64,000 nucleotides of DNA from contig NZ_CP192738.1 in the NCBI RefSeq assembly GCF_050749805.1, positions 3,534,001 through 3,598,000 on the forward strand, read 5' to 3'. Of this stretch, positions 38,901-48,600 are shown piece by piece. The position numbers and the translations under genes are program-made. Origin of the DNA: Hahella sp018986435. GTDB taxonomy: Bacteria; Pseudomonadota; Gammaproteobacteria; Pseudomonadales; Oleiphilaceae. The number at the start of each line of letters is the position of its first letter. The stretch's first letter is position 1. Under the pieces are notes generated by a model. The model ran no database searches, was not told the origin of the DNA, and saw nothing but the letters and a program-made list of their open reading frames with translations.

Positions 38901-39115
38901 CCCAGACGCAGCGTGTGCGCCTGGCCATTGACGACCACGCTCAGTCCCCCGGTGGGGATCTGCGACGCGTCCCAGCGCCGGATCAGCTCGCTGACCGTCT
39001 GCGCCAGGTCCGCTGTGGGCTTGACGCTCGCCATGTCGGCGAACGCGCGCCCCGTCAACGCAAACAGGAGGCTGATCAGAAGAACGCCAATGCGGATTAA
39101 GCCGACATTATTCAT
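35969..39115 (-). CDS. D-Asn prodrug peptidase (ClbP-like) fused to ABC exporter
   Basis: The 1048-residue protein has two halves. After a signal/anchor (LIRIGVLLISLLFALTG) comes a class C beta-lactamase-fold serine peptidase with SCSK (Ser83-Lys86), Tyr177 in EEYATLNYSLLG and the third motif SWSHPG (315-320). Three membrane helices follow (about 382-400, 440-460, 471-498), as in ClbP. The second half is an ABC exporter resembling the cyclic-peptide (SyrD/PvdE) group: six helices (about 510-800), Walker A GGNGSGKST near 873, signature LSTGQRKR near 963 and Walker B VVVLDEW near 983. Family members with this fusion (ZmaM type) remove N-acyl-D-Asn from inactive precursors during export. The C-A-T-E module at 50223-54791 provides exactly that N-terminus. 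Confidence 0.92.
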   Translation of the reverse strand: MNNVGLIRIGVLLISLLFALTGRAFADMASVKPTADLAQTVSELIRRWDASQIPTGGLSVVVNGQAHTLRLGEQEAGVFELASCSKAFTGLLIAVLEQEGALSRQDAITRWIPELNKRPELGYSAIRLNNLLFHSSGLSGDTLDLLRPSDAANALEQLPGLLRDTPLTYPVGAKEEYATLNYSLLGLAAERATGKSFAALLREKIFLPLGMKDTFVEGDPAATAPRIPGYKLSFTVARPYEAPRYLQNTPAGYILSTPEDMARWLQFLLQPPPKQSDARLDVLQWALQQAKRPYGGDSDSGYAYGWDVEAGATTSWSHPGQNPNAGAYVAFDPQTGVGVALLGNSNSPQVIQLGRAVFEHLRGASPQPLPERFAADTGDWGATVAAVVFWLCALLTLPVLRRLQTRSAEPVDGEAKGSQVDAAIVQESFVQSAERVSWRAFLGRLLVLNVALASVLIIAPPLTLGLGWANLLVWGPTSLLAAAAGLVVCVNALSLFFFQASRHSEQFDSKTFSSLMIAKVVGLTVVSGLLNSALVLCIIQAIDSPAANLAYSAALLFNCIYFYISARKAAELQIMRFGHAFVQGWRMEIIRKLLASDYKSVERLSPGKIQSVVGEDSQELAKSVLAFVPFFANLLTIVFLFAYLMAFKSAMATSILLACAVPMIGLYYYVSERANRIMPQALQTRSEFMDTVEDLQKGYKGLRREAVKRSFYRHAQAVSDRFKALRIQYDRGFLSAFFIGESLLTVLLVAVALLFPLLIPRFDGAASKEYLIILLYLIGPLNAVMSAMPELVRLRSLMRNMVAFSQSIQSAESGSAGATLQQAKTLQSVKTLQLDGVRFNYPAPGGESESFGVGPVSMTAESGKAYFLTGGNGSGKSTLAMILAGLYAPAQGALRIDGVEVSQSQLLEHTRAIFSDNWLFKRVYDPALITARDAINRNIALLGMADKSTLLDDGAFDNIKLSTGQRKRLSLAMLLADPSPVVVLDEWAADQDPRSKSRFYKEWVPMLKAQGRIVFVVTHDDEYFSEADALITMKNGQLIEFKEDSYVY
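36617..36660 (-). repeat. 18-bp in-frame tandem repeat in exporter linker
   Basis: Two near-identical 18-base units (36617-36634 and 36635-36652) plus 8 bases of a third encode AKTLQSVKTLQ, a repeated KTLQ element in the linker between the membrane part and the nucleotide-binding domain of the ABC exporter. Confidence 0.6.
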
Positions 39116-42100
39116 TGACTTCGCTCTCCTGACGCTGGGTCGCGCCCCGCAACTTACGGCGAGCCTGCAGCGCCCGTCGCTTGTCGCCCAGATCCGCCTG
39201 CGCGGTCGGCGCGGGATCCACCGGCGCAGACTCCGCTGGCGCCAGTTCCTTGCTCAGCTCACGCAGGGAGGCGGCTTTAAACAACAAGGCCACCGGAATC
39301 TCACGGGCCAGCCTTTGCTCCAGCCGCTTGGCGAACTGGATCAGATCCAGTGAGGTCGCTCCCAGGTTGAAGAAGCTGGCGTCCACATCCAGCCCGTCCG
39401 TGCCCAGGAAGCTTTCCAGCATGGCGCGCATCGCCTGCAGCAGCGTCTCCGCGTCCGCGCCCGCCAGAGATTCCGCCTCATCCGCGGCGTCCGGCGCGCC
39501 CTGAGAAGCGCTGGCGCTGAACAGCATCTGCTGAGTGCTCAGTTGTTTCTCCAGCACCACGCCGATCGGCAGTTTGGATACAGCAGCAAAAGACGATGAG
39601 GTCTGCCGCGCCAGGGTCGCCATCGCCAGGGCGATTTGCGTACCTTCCCGATTCGACAGGCCCTCTTCCCGCAGTTTGGCGGCGAAGCTTCGCTCCTCCG
39701 AACGCGACTCCATCGCAATGACGATCTTTCCGATGTGCCTGCCCTGAGCCATAAACTGAAACGCGTCGGCGATGTCTCTGGCGGCGTAGGCTTTGGTGGG
39801 CAATGGTCTCAGCGCCTCCCGCTCCAGCAGCGCCACGACCTCGGCCCAGGCTTCTTTGTAAGCAGGGTGCTCAGCGCCAGCCTGCACGGCGTGGAAACTG
39901 CCGCCCTCCGCAAAAATCGACAATCCCAGCTTCCAATCCTGCAAGATGTCCCGCAGGCCAAGCTCCAGAAAACGACCTTGCGGCGCTAACAGAGACACGC
40001 TTTCTTCCAGAAGTTCTCCCGCCAGCGCGTTGAGTATCACCTGAAACGGCCTGTCACCGAGCTGACGTCGGAACGCCTCGCCAAACTCCCGCGTGCGGGA
40101 ATTGGCGGCGCCCTTGGCGCCCATACTCATGAGCAGATTACGTTTCTCTTCCGTACCGGCGGTGACCCAGACTTCCGCCCCCAGATGCAGCGCGATCTGC
40201 ATGGCCGCCATGCCCACACCGCCAGCGGCGGAATGGATCAGTATGCGTTCGCCCCGTTTGAGATTGGCGGCATGCTTCAGAGCGATCCAGGCGGTGGTGA
40301 ACGCGACAGGGACGCCGGCGGCCTGCTGATATCCGAGCACAGGGGGGATAAGAGCCACGACTCTCTCCGGCATGATGACGTGCTCCGCCAGGCAGCTATG
40401 CCCCGCGCACATCACGCGGTCGCCGACGCGAACGTTGGTCACCTCCGCGCCAACCCGGGTGACGACCCCCGCCGCTTCCTGGCCGAAGGTCATGCTCGGG
40501 TCGGACGGCGCGGGTAAAACTCCCAGGGCGATCAAGACATCCTTGAAGTTAAGTCCCGCCGCCCTGACTTGAATCTCCACCTCCAGCGGGCCGGGCTCCC
40601 GGCGCGGCTCCTGGCGGGATTCGAAGGCGAAATTGCCGTCGCGGGCGTCGCCATTGCGTAAACGCATGACGGCATGACGGGCCGAGTCATTACTGCGTAA
40701 CGCCTCCGACGCATCCACCAGCAGCAGATCGTCGATCGCCACCAACAAGGCGTTCGCATCCGAATAGATTTTCACCTGCAGCAATTTGCCGGCGCCCAGA
40801 TCGCTGACCTGCACCCAGCTTCTGACCCGGTCGCCCATGGGCGCATACTGCGTGAACGCGCCGATGGACACCGGCGCATATTGCGCGTCCTCCTGTTCCG
40901 GAGAGGCGATCAGGGTGGCGGTGTCCAGCAACGCGACATGCAGCCCCTCCGTCGCCGCCTCGCCCTGATAAGCCGCCGGCAACTGCAATTGCACGGCGAC
41001 GGCGTCGGGGGCGACGCGATCCACCGCGATCACATTGCGCCAGCGCGGTCCGAAGGCCAGCGCGCCGTTGGGGCTGACGCCGACGCCATCGCGAGCGCGG
41101 AACAGAGGCTCCCTCTGCCCAACGGGCTCCTCGTCACCCACTGACTCCTTGCTCCCGACTGGCTCCGGGCCGGCCAGTTGCGATGATATCGCGCTGTCGC
41201 CAAGGCGGATTTTGCCGGTTGCGTGGCGGGTCCAGGACTCGGTGGAGAATGCGCCAACACCGGAGAAAATCGTGAAAGCCGCGCGGTCGTCGGAGAACGC
41301 CACCGCCACGTCTAACTCTACTCCGTCCTGCACCACCAGCGGCCTTTCAATGGCGACGCCGTGCAGAGAAAACCGTTGCGCCAGCCCTTGCTCGGCGATG
41401 GCGCGATAGGCCAAGGTCACCATGCCCATGGCCGGCATCACTGTCGTGGCGGCGTCCATGCGGTGCTCGTCCAGCCACCACTCCCGCCTGGCGTCCAGAG
41501 GGCGTCGCCACAGCGAGGCATGCTCCGCTTCGGACCGCACAGGCTGTTTGAGGGCGTCATCCAGTTGCTGCGCCGAGCGCGTCGCCATGCCGGACTCCGC
41601 CCAGTCGTCCCAGGCGATGGCCAGGGCGCGCCCGCCACGGCGGCGCACCTGCTCTGCGTAAGCCTCCAGACAGGCATTGGCCGCCACATAGGCGACCTGC
41701 CCGACCTTTTCCTTCGGCAGTAAATTGCCCAGACTGGAGAACAGCAAAAGGGTCGGTTTCCCCAACCGCTCCACGTTGTCGCACAGGAAACGGGTTCCCG
41801 TGACTTTGGGCGCCAGGGTGGCGAGGGATTCCGCCTCCGAGCGCATCTGCATCATGGCCCCTTCGCCGCGACCGGCGGTATGGAACACATAGTCGACGCC
41901 AACGCCTTGCGCTGCGAGCTGGAACACCGGCGCGAAAGCCTTGCTCAGGGTCGCTTCGTCGCCAAGATCTCCCTGCAGCAAGGTGACGCGGCCGCCTTTG
42001 GATTCAAGGTTCAGCACCCATTGCAGAAACTCAGCGTTGGCGCTCTGACCGGCGATCTCCGCCGCCCAGTCCCGTCGCGGCGGTAAAGACTTGCGCACCA

Positions 42101-45100
42101 GCAACAGCAGATGACAGTGGTAGACCTCCGCCAGATGCTCCGCAATCGCCGCGCCCATGCCGCCATTGGCGCCGGTGATGAGCACCCAGCTGTTACGGCT
42201 GATGTCTGGGAGCGCGCGCGCCAGAGGTTGCTCCTGTATCCGTGCGCTCACACGTCGACGCCAAAACGCATCGTGTCGCAAGCAATAGAACTGGCCGCCG
42301 CGCCAGCCGTGCTCCAGCCAGGGTTTGAGAGCCTGGGCGACGCTTTCCCCGTCCGCCTGTCCACTCGTCAGGTCTATGCACAGGGCTGACAGATCCGTGT
42401 ACTCTTCCGGCGCAATCAGCAATGGGCCCAACAACTGGCTTTTTTCCGCGCTCAGGGTTTCCGTTCCCTCCCAGGCCGCCATGCCGACGGCGGGAAATAT
42501 CAGTCTTAATTTTGGCGAGGACGGCTGCGCCGCGCTCCACCTGGCCAGCGCCACCGGGAGCCAGAACGTCCAGAATTGCGCCTGTGTGGCGTCCAGGTCA
42601 TCCAGCAACCCGGTGATAATCACGTCCATCGCCGCAGACGCCCGCAACTCCTGCTGCGTCAGCCAGTCCTGCAACTCAGCATGGATCTTGCTGAAATCGC
42701 CTCGCCACTCCCCGCACTCGATCACTCCGCAGCGCTGATCGCGGGTTTCCAGCGCCTGCGCCAGATCCCGTTCTCGTTGCGTCAATTGACGACAGATAAT
42801 CCAGGTATCCGGGGTTTCATCCATCGGCAAACGTTCGGGCGGTTGCGCGCCAATGCTTTCCCATTCCTGCCCATAAAAATGCGAGCCAAAGAACAATGAG
42901 GCCACCGTGTCGGCGTTCTGCCTGGGAGCCGCCGCAACAGCGCTCGTCAACGGCGCGCAGACGCGACGCTCAAAGGCGTGGCCGGGCAGATGGCTGCGCA
43001 GGCTTTCTTGATCCCGCTCCTGCTGTGGATACAGCCGCGACCAGGCGATGCGCGCGCCCTGGGACCAGGTTTTGGCGATGAACTGGCGTAGCGCCGTCGC
43101 CTCTTGCTCCACGCCGGCGGCGCCCAGACTTGGCGTCAATCTTGACGCCTGCAGACGCAGCCATTTACGCGCATGCTGCAGCAAATCCACGCCGGTTCCG
43201 ATTTGTGTATAGAGCACATCAGGAAACGCCGCATTCACTTCCGCCAGCGCCGCGCCCCACTGCACCGGCGACAGCATTTGCCGCACCCAGTATTGCGGAT
43301 CGCACATGTCGCTCTCGTCGAGCTTGCGTCCCGTGGCGGTCGAAAAAATGGCGCATTGCGCCGGTTGTAGCGCGCAGGATTGCAGCAATTCGCCGAACGC
43401 CCGCGCCGCCGGTTCGATCAACGGCGTATGGAAGGCGTGGGACACCGCTACGCGCTTGAACGTCAATCCCTGGCGCGTCAGCCAGGCTTCCGCCGCCGCA
43501 GCGCCCTCCTCCGAGGTCGCCAACGTCCAGGTTCCCGGACTCAGTTCCGCAACCCGCCACAGCTCAGCCGGCAACGGGTCGTCAAAGCCTTGCTTGCAGC
43601 TCACGGCGAACACCGCGCCTTTGGGCGTGGCGTCCATCAGCCTCGCGCGGGCGACCACCAGGGCCATCCCCTCTTCCGGGGTGAAAACGCCTGCGACCGC
43701 CGCCGCGGCGAATTCACCCAGACTGAAACCGCACAAAGCTGCCGGTTGACAGCCCATCTCGCGCAACCAGACGCCCAGGGCGGTTTGCAGCGCATAAATC
43801 AGCGGTTGCAGATACAGCGTCGACAGGGATTCCGGCTGCTTGAGGCGCTCGATCAGGACATCCCGCTCAGCGCCGGGCTGTGCGCCCAATTCTGTGATCA
43901 GCAATTGCGCCGCCTGCTCCAGCAGACGGAAATACAGTTCGCCGAATTCGGGAAATTCCGCCGCCAGACGCAGCCCCATTTGCGCGGATTGCGATCCCTG
44001 CCCCGGGAACAGCCAGACCTGCTCGTCTCTGGGCTTCTCGGCGCCGTCCGTCCATTCCCATGCGTCCAGTTGCTGCGTCCAGTCCGCGCCGTCGGTGGCG
44101 ACAAAGGCCGCACGACAGGCATACTCGCTGCGGTTGTCCTGCAACTGCCGGGCGATAAGCGACAGATCCGCGCCGCCCTCTGCAAGCTCCAGGTCCAGAT
44201 GCAAGGCGTAGGCTTGCGCCAAACGGGCCAGCGCCGCCGGAGACGACGCCGACAACGGCAGAATATGCCCCTGCGCCGCTGTCTGTGTCTCAGCGGTCTT
44301 CACCGCTGTCTCCATGGAGTTGGCAGCGTCCAGATCCTCGATGCGCGGCGGTTGCTCTAGCAATACATGCACATTGGTGCCGCCGATGCCGAATGAACTG
44401 ACTCCCGCCCGACGAATGGGCTGTTCTGCGGGCCAGTCCGCCGCCTGGGTCGGGGCCCAGAAAGGGGTTTTATCCAGTTCCAGATGGGGATTAGGCTTGT
44501 CGAAATGCAGCGTGGGGGGAATTTTGCCGTAGCGAACGCTGAGGGCCGCCTTGATCAGACCTGCGACGCCCGCCGCCGCATCCAGATGCCCCATGTTGGA
44601 TTTTACGCTGCCGATGGCGCAACGAAACTGCGCCAGTTGCTCCGGCGGCGTCAACGCTTGCGCCGCTTTGTTCAACGCCTGGATTTCTATGGGGTCGCCA
44701 AGCACCGTGGCGGTGCCGTGGGCTTCGATCATGCCCAGACTGGAGAACGGAATATCCGCCAGTTGGTACACCTGAGAAATGACATCCGCCTGCCCCTGCA
44801 CGCTGGGGGCTTCAAAGCTCACCTTGCGAGCGCCGTCGTTGTTCATGGCGGACTCCAGGATCACCGCATGAATCGGATCACCGTCCGCCAAAGCGTCTTC
44901 CAGAAGCTTCAGCAACACCACCCCCACGCCATTGCCGTTGACCGTGCCCTGGCCCTGATCCGAGAAAGTCTTACAGTGACCGTCCGGCGACAGGATCATG
45001 CCGTTCTGGTACAGATAGCCCCCCGCCACCGGGTCCGTAATGCAGGCGCCGCCGGCCAGCGCCATGTCGCACTCTCCCGCCAGCAAGGACTTGCAGGCAA

Positions 45101-45659
45101 AGTGCACGGCGGAAAGCGAGGTCGAACAGGCGGTCTGCACATGCACCGCCGGCCCCTGCAGTTTCATACGATAGGCGATCTGCGTGGCGAAGGCGGCGGG
45201 GTCGTTGTAGTTGCCGACGTCGAACATTTCCGCGATGTCCTGACTGGCGCCCGCGAACTGCTCCAACCGCTCCATGTTCAGCGTCGAACCGATGAACACG
45301 CCGGCGTTGAGAGAGGACGCGCCAGGATTCAGCCCGGCGTCGAGAAAGGCGTTGTAGCTGACTTCGTGCAGCACCCGCAATTGCGGGTCCATTTTCTGGG
45401 CTTCCCGCTGCGAATAGCCGAAGAACTCATAGTCAAAGCACTCCGCATCCTCAAGCGCGGCTTTGGCCGGCACGTAGTTGGGCAGGTCGATGAGGTCGGA
45501 TGGCGCGCCGGCGGCCAACAGTTCGTCCCTGGAAAAAAACGACACCAGCTCGCGCCCCGCCAGAAGATTGCGCCAGAACGCGCGCCAGTCGGGGCTTTGG
45601 GGGAATCGGCAGGAAATACCAATTATGGCGACTTCGTTACCGCTAAATTCTCGCTTCAT
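39108..45659 (-). CDS. Type I PKS module: KS-AT-KR-DH-ER-ACP
   Basis: The protein has 2183 residues. The KS (1-430) has Cys177 in QTACSTSLSA, EAHGTATVLGD (near 312) and KSNMGH (near 355). The AT has GFSLGE (near 646), with Phe in place of the usual His of GHSxG, and VSHAFHTPL (near 740), the HAFH type associated with malonyl-CoA. The KR has TGANGGMGAA (near 1165) and SSLGN / VAYVAANA (near 1310-1325). The DH has DEHRMDAATTVMP (near 1399; Gly of HxxxGxxxxP is Ala). The ER has SAAGGVGMAAMQ (near 1814). The ACP has LGATSLDL (near 2102). The order KR-DH-ER differs from the common DH-ER-KR and, as far as I recall, resembles that of colibactin ClbB. It should add a fully reduced two-carbon unit to the residue loaded by 45656-48976. 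Confidence 0.9.
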   Translation of the reverse strand: MKREFSGNEVAIIGISCRFPQSPDWRAFWRNLLAGRELVSFFSRDELLAAGAPSDLIDLPNYVPAKAALEDAECFDYEFFGYSQREAQKMDPQLRVLHEVSYNAFLDAGLNPGASSLNAGVFIGSTLNMERLEQFAGASQDIAEMFDVGNYNDPAAFATQIAYRMKLQGPAVHVQTACSTSLSAVHFACKSLLAGECDMALAGGACITDPVAGGYLYQNGMILSPDGHCKTFSDQGQGTVNGNGVGVVLLKLLEDALADGDPIHAVILESAMNNDGARKVSFEAPSVQGQADVISQVYQLADIPFSSLGMIEAHGTATVLGDPIEIQALNKAAQALTPPEQLAQFRCAIGSVKSNMGHLDAAAGVAGLIKAALSVRYGKIPPTLHFDKPNPHLELDKTPFWAPTQAADWPAEQPIRRAGVSSFGIGGTNVHVLLEQPPRIEDLDAANSMETAVKTAETQTAAQGHILPLSASSPAALARLAQAYALHLDLELAEGGADLSLIARQLQDNRSEYACRAAFVATDGADWTQQLDAWEWTDGAEKPRDEQVWLFPGQGSQSAQMGLRLAAEFPEFGELYFRLLEQAAQLLITELGAQPGAERDVLIERLKQPESLSTLYLQPLIYALQTALGVWLREMGCQPAALCGFSLGEFAAAAVAGVFTPEEGMALVVARARLMDATPKGAVFAVSCKQGFDDPLPAELWRVAELSPGTWTLATSEEGAAAAEAWLTRQGLTFKRVAVSHAFHTPLIEPAARAFGELLQSCALQPAQCAIFSTATGRKLDESDMCDPQYWVRQMLSPVQWGAALAEVNAAFPDVLYTQIGTGVDLLQHARKWLRLQASRLTPSLGAAGVEQEATALRQFIAKTWSQGARIAWSRLYPQQERDQESLRSHLPGHAFERRVCAPLTSAVAAAPRQNADTVASLFFGSHFYGQEWESIGAQPPERLPMDETPDTWIICRQLTQRERDLAQALETRDQRCGVIECGEWRGDFSKIHAELQDWLTQQELRASAAMDVIITGLLDDLDATQAQFWTFWLPVALARWSAAQPSSPKLRLIFPAVGMAAWEGTETLSAEKSQLLGPLLIAPEEYTDLSALCIDLTSGQADGESVAQALKPWLEHGWRGGQFYCLRHDAFWRRRVSARIQEQPLARALPDISRNSWVLITGANGGMGAAIAEHLAEVYHCHLLLLVRKSLPPRRDWAAEIAGQSANAEFLQWVLNLESKGGRVTLLQGDLGDEATLSKAFAPVFQLAAQGVGVDYVFHTAGRGEGAMMQMRSEAESLATLAPKVTGTRFLCDNVERLGKPTLLLFSSLGNLLPKEKVGQVAYVAANACLEAYAEQVRRRGGRALAIAWDDWAESGMATRSAQQLDDALKQPVRSEAEHASLWRRPLDARREWWLDEHRMDAATTVMPAMGMVTLAYRAIAEQGLAQRFSLHGVAIERPLVVQDGVELDVAVAFSDDRAAFTIFSGVGAFSTESWTRHATGKIRLGDSAISSQLAGPEPVGSKESVGDEEPVGQREPLFRARDGVGVSPNGALAFGPRWRNVIAVDRVAPDAVAVQLQLPAAYQGEAATEGLHVALLDTATLIASPEQEDAQYAPVSIGAFTQYAPMGDRVRSWVQVSDLGAGKLLQVKIYSDANALLVAIDDLLLVDASEALRSNDSARHAVMRLRNGDARDGNFAFESRQEPRREPGPLEVEIQVRAAGLNFKDVLIALGVLPAPSDPSMTFGQEAAGVVTRVGAEVTNVRVGDRVMCAGHSCLAEHVIMPERVVALIPPVLGYQQAAGVPVAFTTAWIALKHAANLKRGERILIHSAAGGVGMAAMQIALHLGAEVWVTAGTEEKRNLLMSMGAKGAANSRTREFGEAFRRQLGDRPFQVILNALAGELLEESVSLLAPQGRFLELGLRDILQDWKLGLSIFAEGGSFHAVQAGAEHPAYKEAWAEVVALLEREALRPLPTKAYAARDIADAFQFMAQGRHIGKIVIAMESRSEERSFAAKLREEGLSNREGTQIALAMATLARQTSSSFAAVSKLPIGVVLEKQLSTQQMLFSASASQGAPDAADEAESLAGADAETLLQAMRAMLESFLGTDGLDVDASFFNLGATSLDLIQFAKRLEQRLAREIPVALLFKAASLRELSKELAPAESAPVDPAPTAQADLGDKRRALQARRKLRGATQRQESEVNE
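41118..41171 (-). repeat. Three 18-bp imperfect repeats inside the PKS DH region
   Basis: Three consecutive 18-base units (41118-41135, 41136-41153, 41154-41171) encode an EPVG-S/D/Q type repeat (EPVGSKESVGDEEPVGQREP) between the two hot-dog halves of the DH domain. The units are diverged but in frame. Confidence 0.5.
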
Positions 45660-48600
45660 GATACTGAACTTCCTTTTACTTTACGCCGTCTGTCGGCCAG
45701 CCGGTTCTTGCCGGAACGGGCGGACGACAGGATATGTGCCTGGGTGGACGCAGCGCCGGCGTCAGCCGGGTCCGTCTGCGCGCCGGTATGCTCTGCGGAC
45801 GCTTCGCTGCGCCTGATCCAGGCGGCGAAGGAGGCGATGGTCGGATGCTCAAAAATAACCGCCACGCCAATGTCCCGGGCGAATCGTTGCTGCAGTTGCG
45901 ATTGCAGGGTAATAATTTTGATGGAGTCGCCGCCGGCGTCGAAAAAGTTGATGTCCGACGCCACTACCGGGGTCTCCAGAATGTCACGCCAGACCGCCTG
46001 CACCTGCGCCTCCACCGGGTCTGTCAGCGGCGCCTGCGCAGCCGCCGTCTGGGCGTCTTCCCGGGCCTGTCGGTCGGCGATATCGAGTAGCCGCCGGCGG
46101 TCGATCTTGCCGGTGAGCGTACGCGCAAAACCATTCACCGCCAGAATTCGCGACGGGGTCCATGACTCCGGCAGATGCCGGCGAATGTGCTCGCGAACAC
46201 GGGGCTCCAGTTGCGCCGCTGGCGCAGCGCTGTCGACGAACAGCCGCCATTGCCGCTTCCCGCCCGGGTCGCGGACCGGCAACAGACAACTGGCCTGCAC
46301 CTCCGCCATGGTTTCCACCACCCGCTCCAGCTCACGGGGTTCGATACGCACGCCGTTGATTTTCACCTGATCGTCGATGCGTCCCAAATAGTTGAATCCG
46401 CTCGCGGGAGAAAGAGTCACCGCATCTCCAGTGCGATAGAACCTTTGATCCTGGTAGTTGACGAAGGCTCTGGCGGTCTCAACCGCGTTCGTGGCGTACC
46501 CTCGGGCCACTGCGCGCCCCGCCACCCAGAGTTCACCGCGTACGCCGGGTGGCAGCGGCTTGCCGAATATATCCGCGCAATAGGCGACGACGTTCTGAAT
46601 AGGCCAGCCGATGGCGACCGCCGTATCCGGCGTTTGTCTGGCGCTCAGGCAGTCCACGGTCGTCTCGCTGGGACCATAATGGTTGCTCACCGCATATCCC
46701 TGGCCCAGCAGCTGATCCCGCAAGCGCAACGGCAGTTCCTCCCCGCCGAAGATCCACAACCGCATGGCGGGCAGTCTGGGGGCGTCTTCCAGCAGCGGCG
46801 CAATGGCGCCAGGGATGAAATTGACCAGGGTCGTTTCTGTCTCCTGCATCATGCAGATAAACGCCGTGCGGTCCTGTAAAACCAGTGGCGCGGGGTATAT
46901 CAGCGTAGCGCCCACGCAGAGGCTGCCGAACAGGTCTTCCACGCTGGGATCGAAATTCAGATCCGTCAGTCCCAGCACCCGGTCCGCCTGGGTGAGGCCG
47001 GTTTCACCAATGAACCAGTCCAGCAGATTCGCGACGGACTCGTTGCGAATGGAGATGCCTTTGGGCGCGCCGGTGGTGCCGGAGGTGAAAATGAAATAAA
47101 ACTCGTCTTCGGGACGCCGTTGCGACCACAACGCCGGCAGTGGGAACGGGACATTGCTGTCCGTTTGCGTCGCCAGAGACGCCTCTATTTCCAATAGAAG
47201 ACAACCGCTATCCGCGCCTAATTCGGCGATCAGCGCGCCATCGCACAGCACAATGCCGCAACCCGCCAGTTCCAATAAGGTCTGCTTGCGCGACGTCGGG
47301 TCTTTCGGGTTGAGATAAAAGTAGCTGCCGCCGCTGAACAGGATCGCCAGAATCGCCACCGTCGATCCTTCGCCTTTCGGCGCATGCACGCCTACCCGGT
47401 CGCCGACCACAAAGCCCGCCCGTTGTAATTGCGCCTGCACGCCGGCGATGCGTTGCGCCAGTTCGCGGTGGCTGATGCGGCGTTCGCCGTCGATCAGTCC
47501 GACGTGATGCGGCGCCTCAATCAGACGCTGACGAATGCCTTGCAAGGCGGCGTTGATGTCCGCCGTTGCCGTGGTCGCTCCCGCCACCAGATGGCTCGCC
47601 TGCGCCTGATCCGGGACCAGCTGTAACAGGCAATCCGCAATCGGCGCGTTGTCCGCCTGCGCGACCAGATCCGCCGCCAGACTGTCGAAGGCGTGAAACG
47701 CTGCGGTCACTGCGGCGGGATCGCCGCTGAAGGTTTCGCCCGCGCTTAACTCGACCTTCCAGGTGTCCGCACCGGAAACTGTGAGGGTCAGGCCGAAATG
47801 GGTGGTTTCCTCGGTATGCAGATCGGTCAGGCTGGTTGCATAGGACGCGTCCTGCAAACTGGGGTCGATAGGATAGTTGTCGAACACGACCAGCGAGTCA
47901 TACAACTCTTCTCTCTGACCCGCGACTTCACGGATCAGCAGCGGCGGCGTTTTTTCGTGGGCCTGAGTGCGCTGCAAGGTCTCGAACATCGCGCGCAGCG
48001 CCTTTTCCAGGGTCCAGGCCCCGTCCAGGGTCAGCAACAGCGGCGTCGTGTTGGTGAACAGTCCCAACGGCTGCTGCTCGGCGTTCTGCGCCAGCGCCGC
48101 CTCGCGACCGGAAAACGCGCAGCCGAACGCCACGGTTTTCTGAAAGGTAAGCTTGCTTAAGGTCAGCGCCCAACACAGGTACACAAAACTCGCTGGCGTC
48201 ACGCCGGCGCGACGGCACAGCGCCTCAATCTCCGCCTTACGCTCTTGCGGCCACAAACGCCCGGCTTTTGCGGTAGTCTCTGCGAGCGGCTCGTCGTCAG
48301 GGTTTGATTTTGATGTCGCACGACGGAACAGGGGTTCATCCAGTAATTTTGTGGTGACGGCCACATCCCTGTCGTCAGCGTCCTGCAACGCATCGCGCCA
48401 ATACTCCCGACTGCGTTGCAACGCTTCCGGGTCAAGCCCTTTCCAAAGCTGCTGCGAATACAGCCGCGACGCCAGCGGCGGGATAGCCTGGCCGCGCAGG
48501 CCCTGCACCCACAGGGAGACCAGCAATGAGCTGCTCCAGCCATCCATCAGTATGTGATGGAAACAGAAAGCGATGCTCAGCGTCCCCGCTGCAACGTCAT

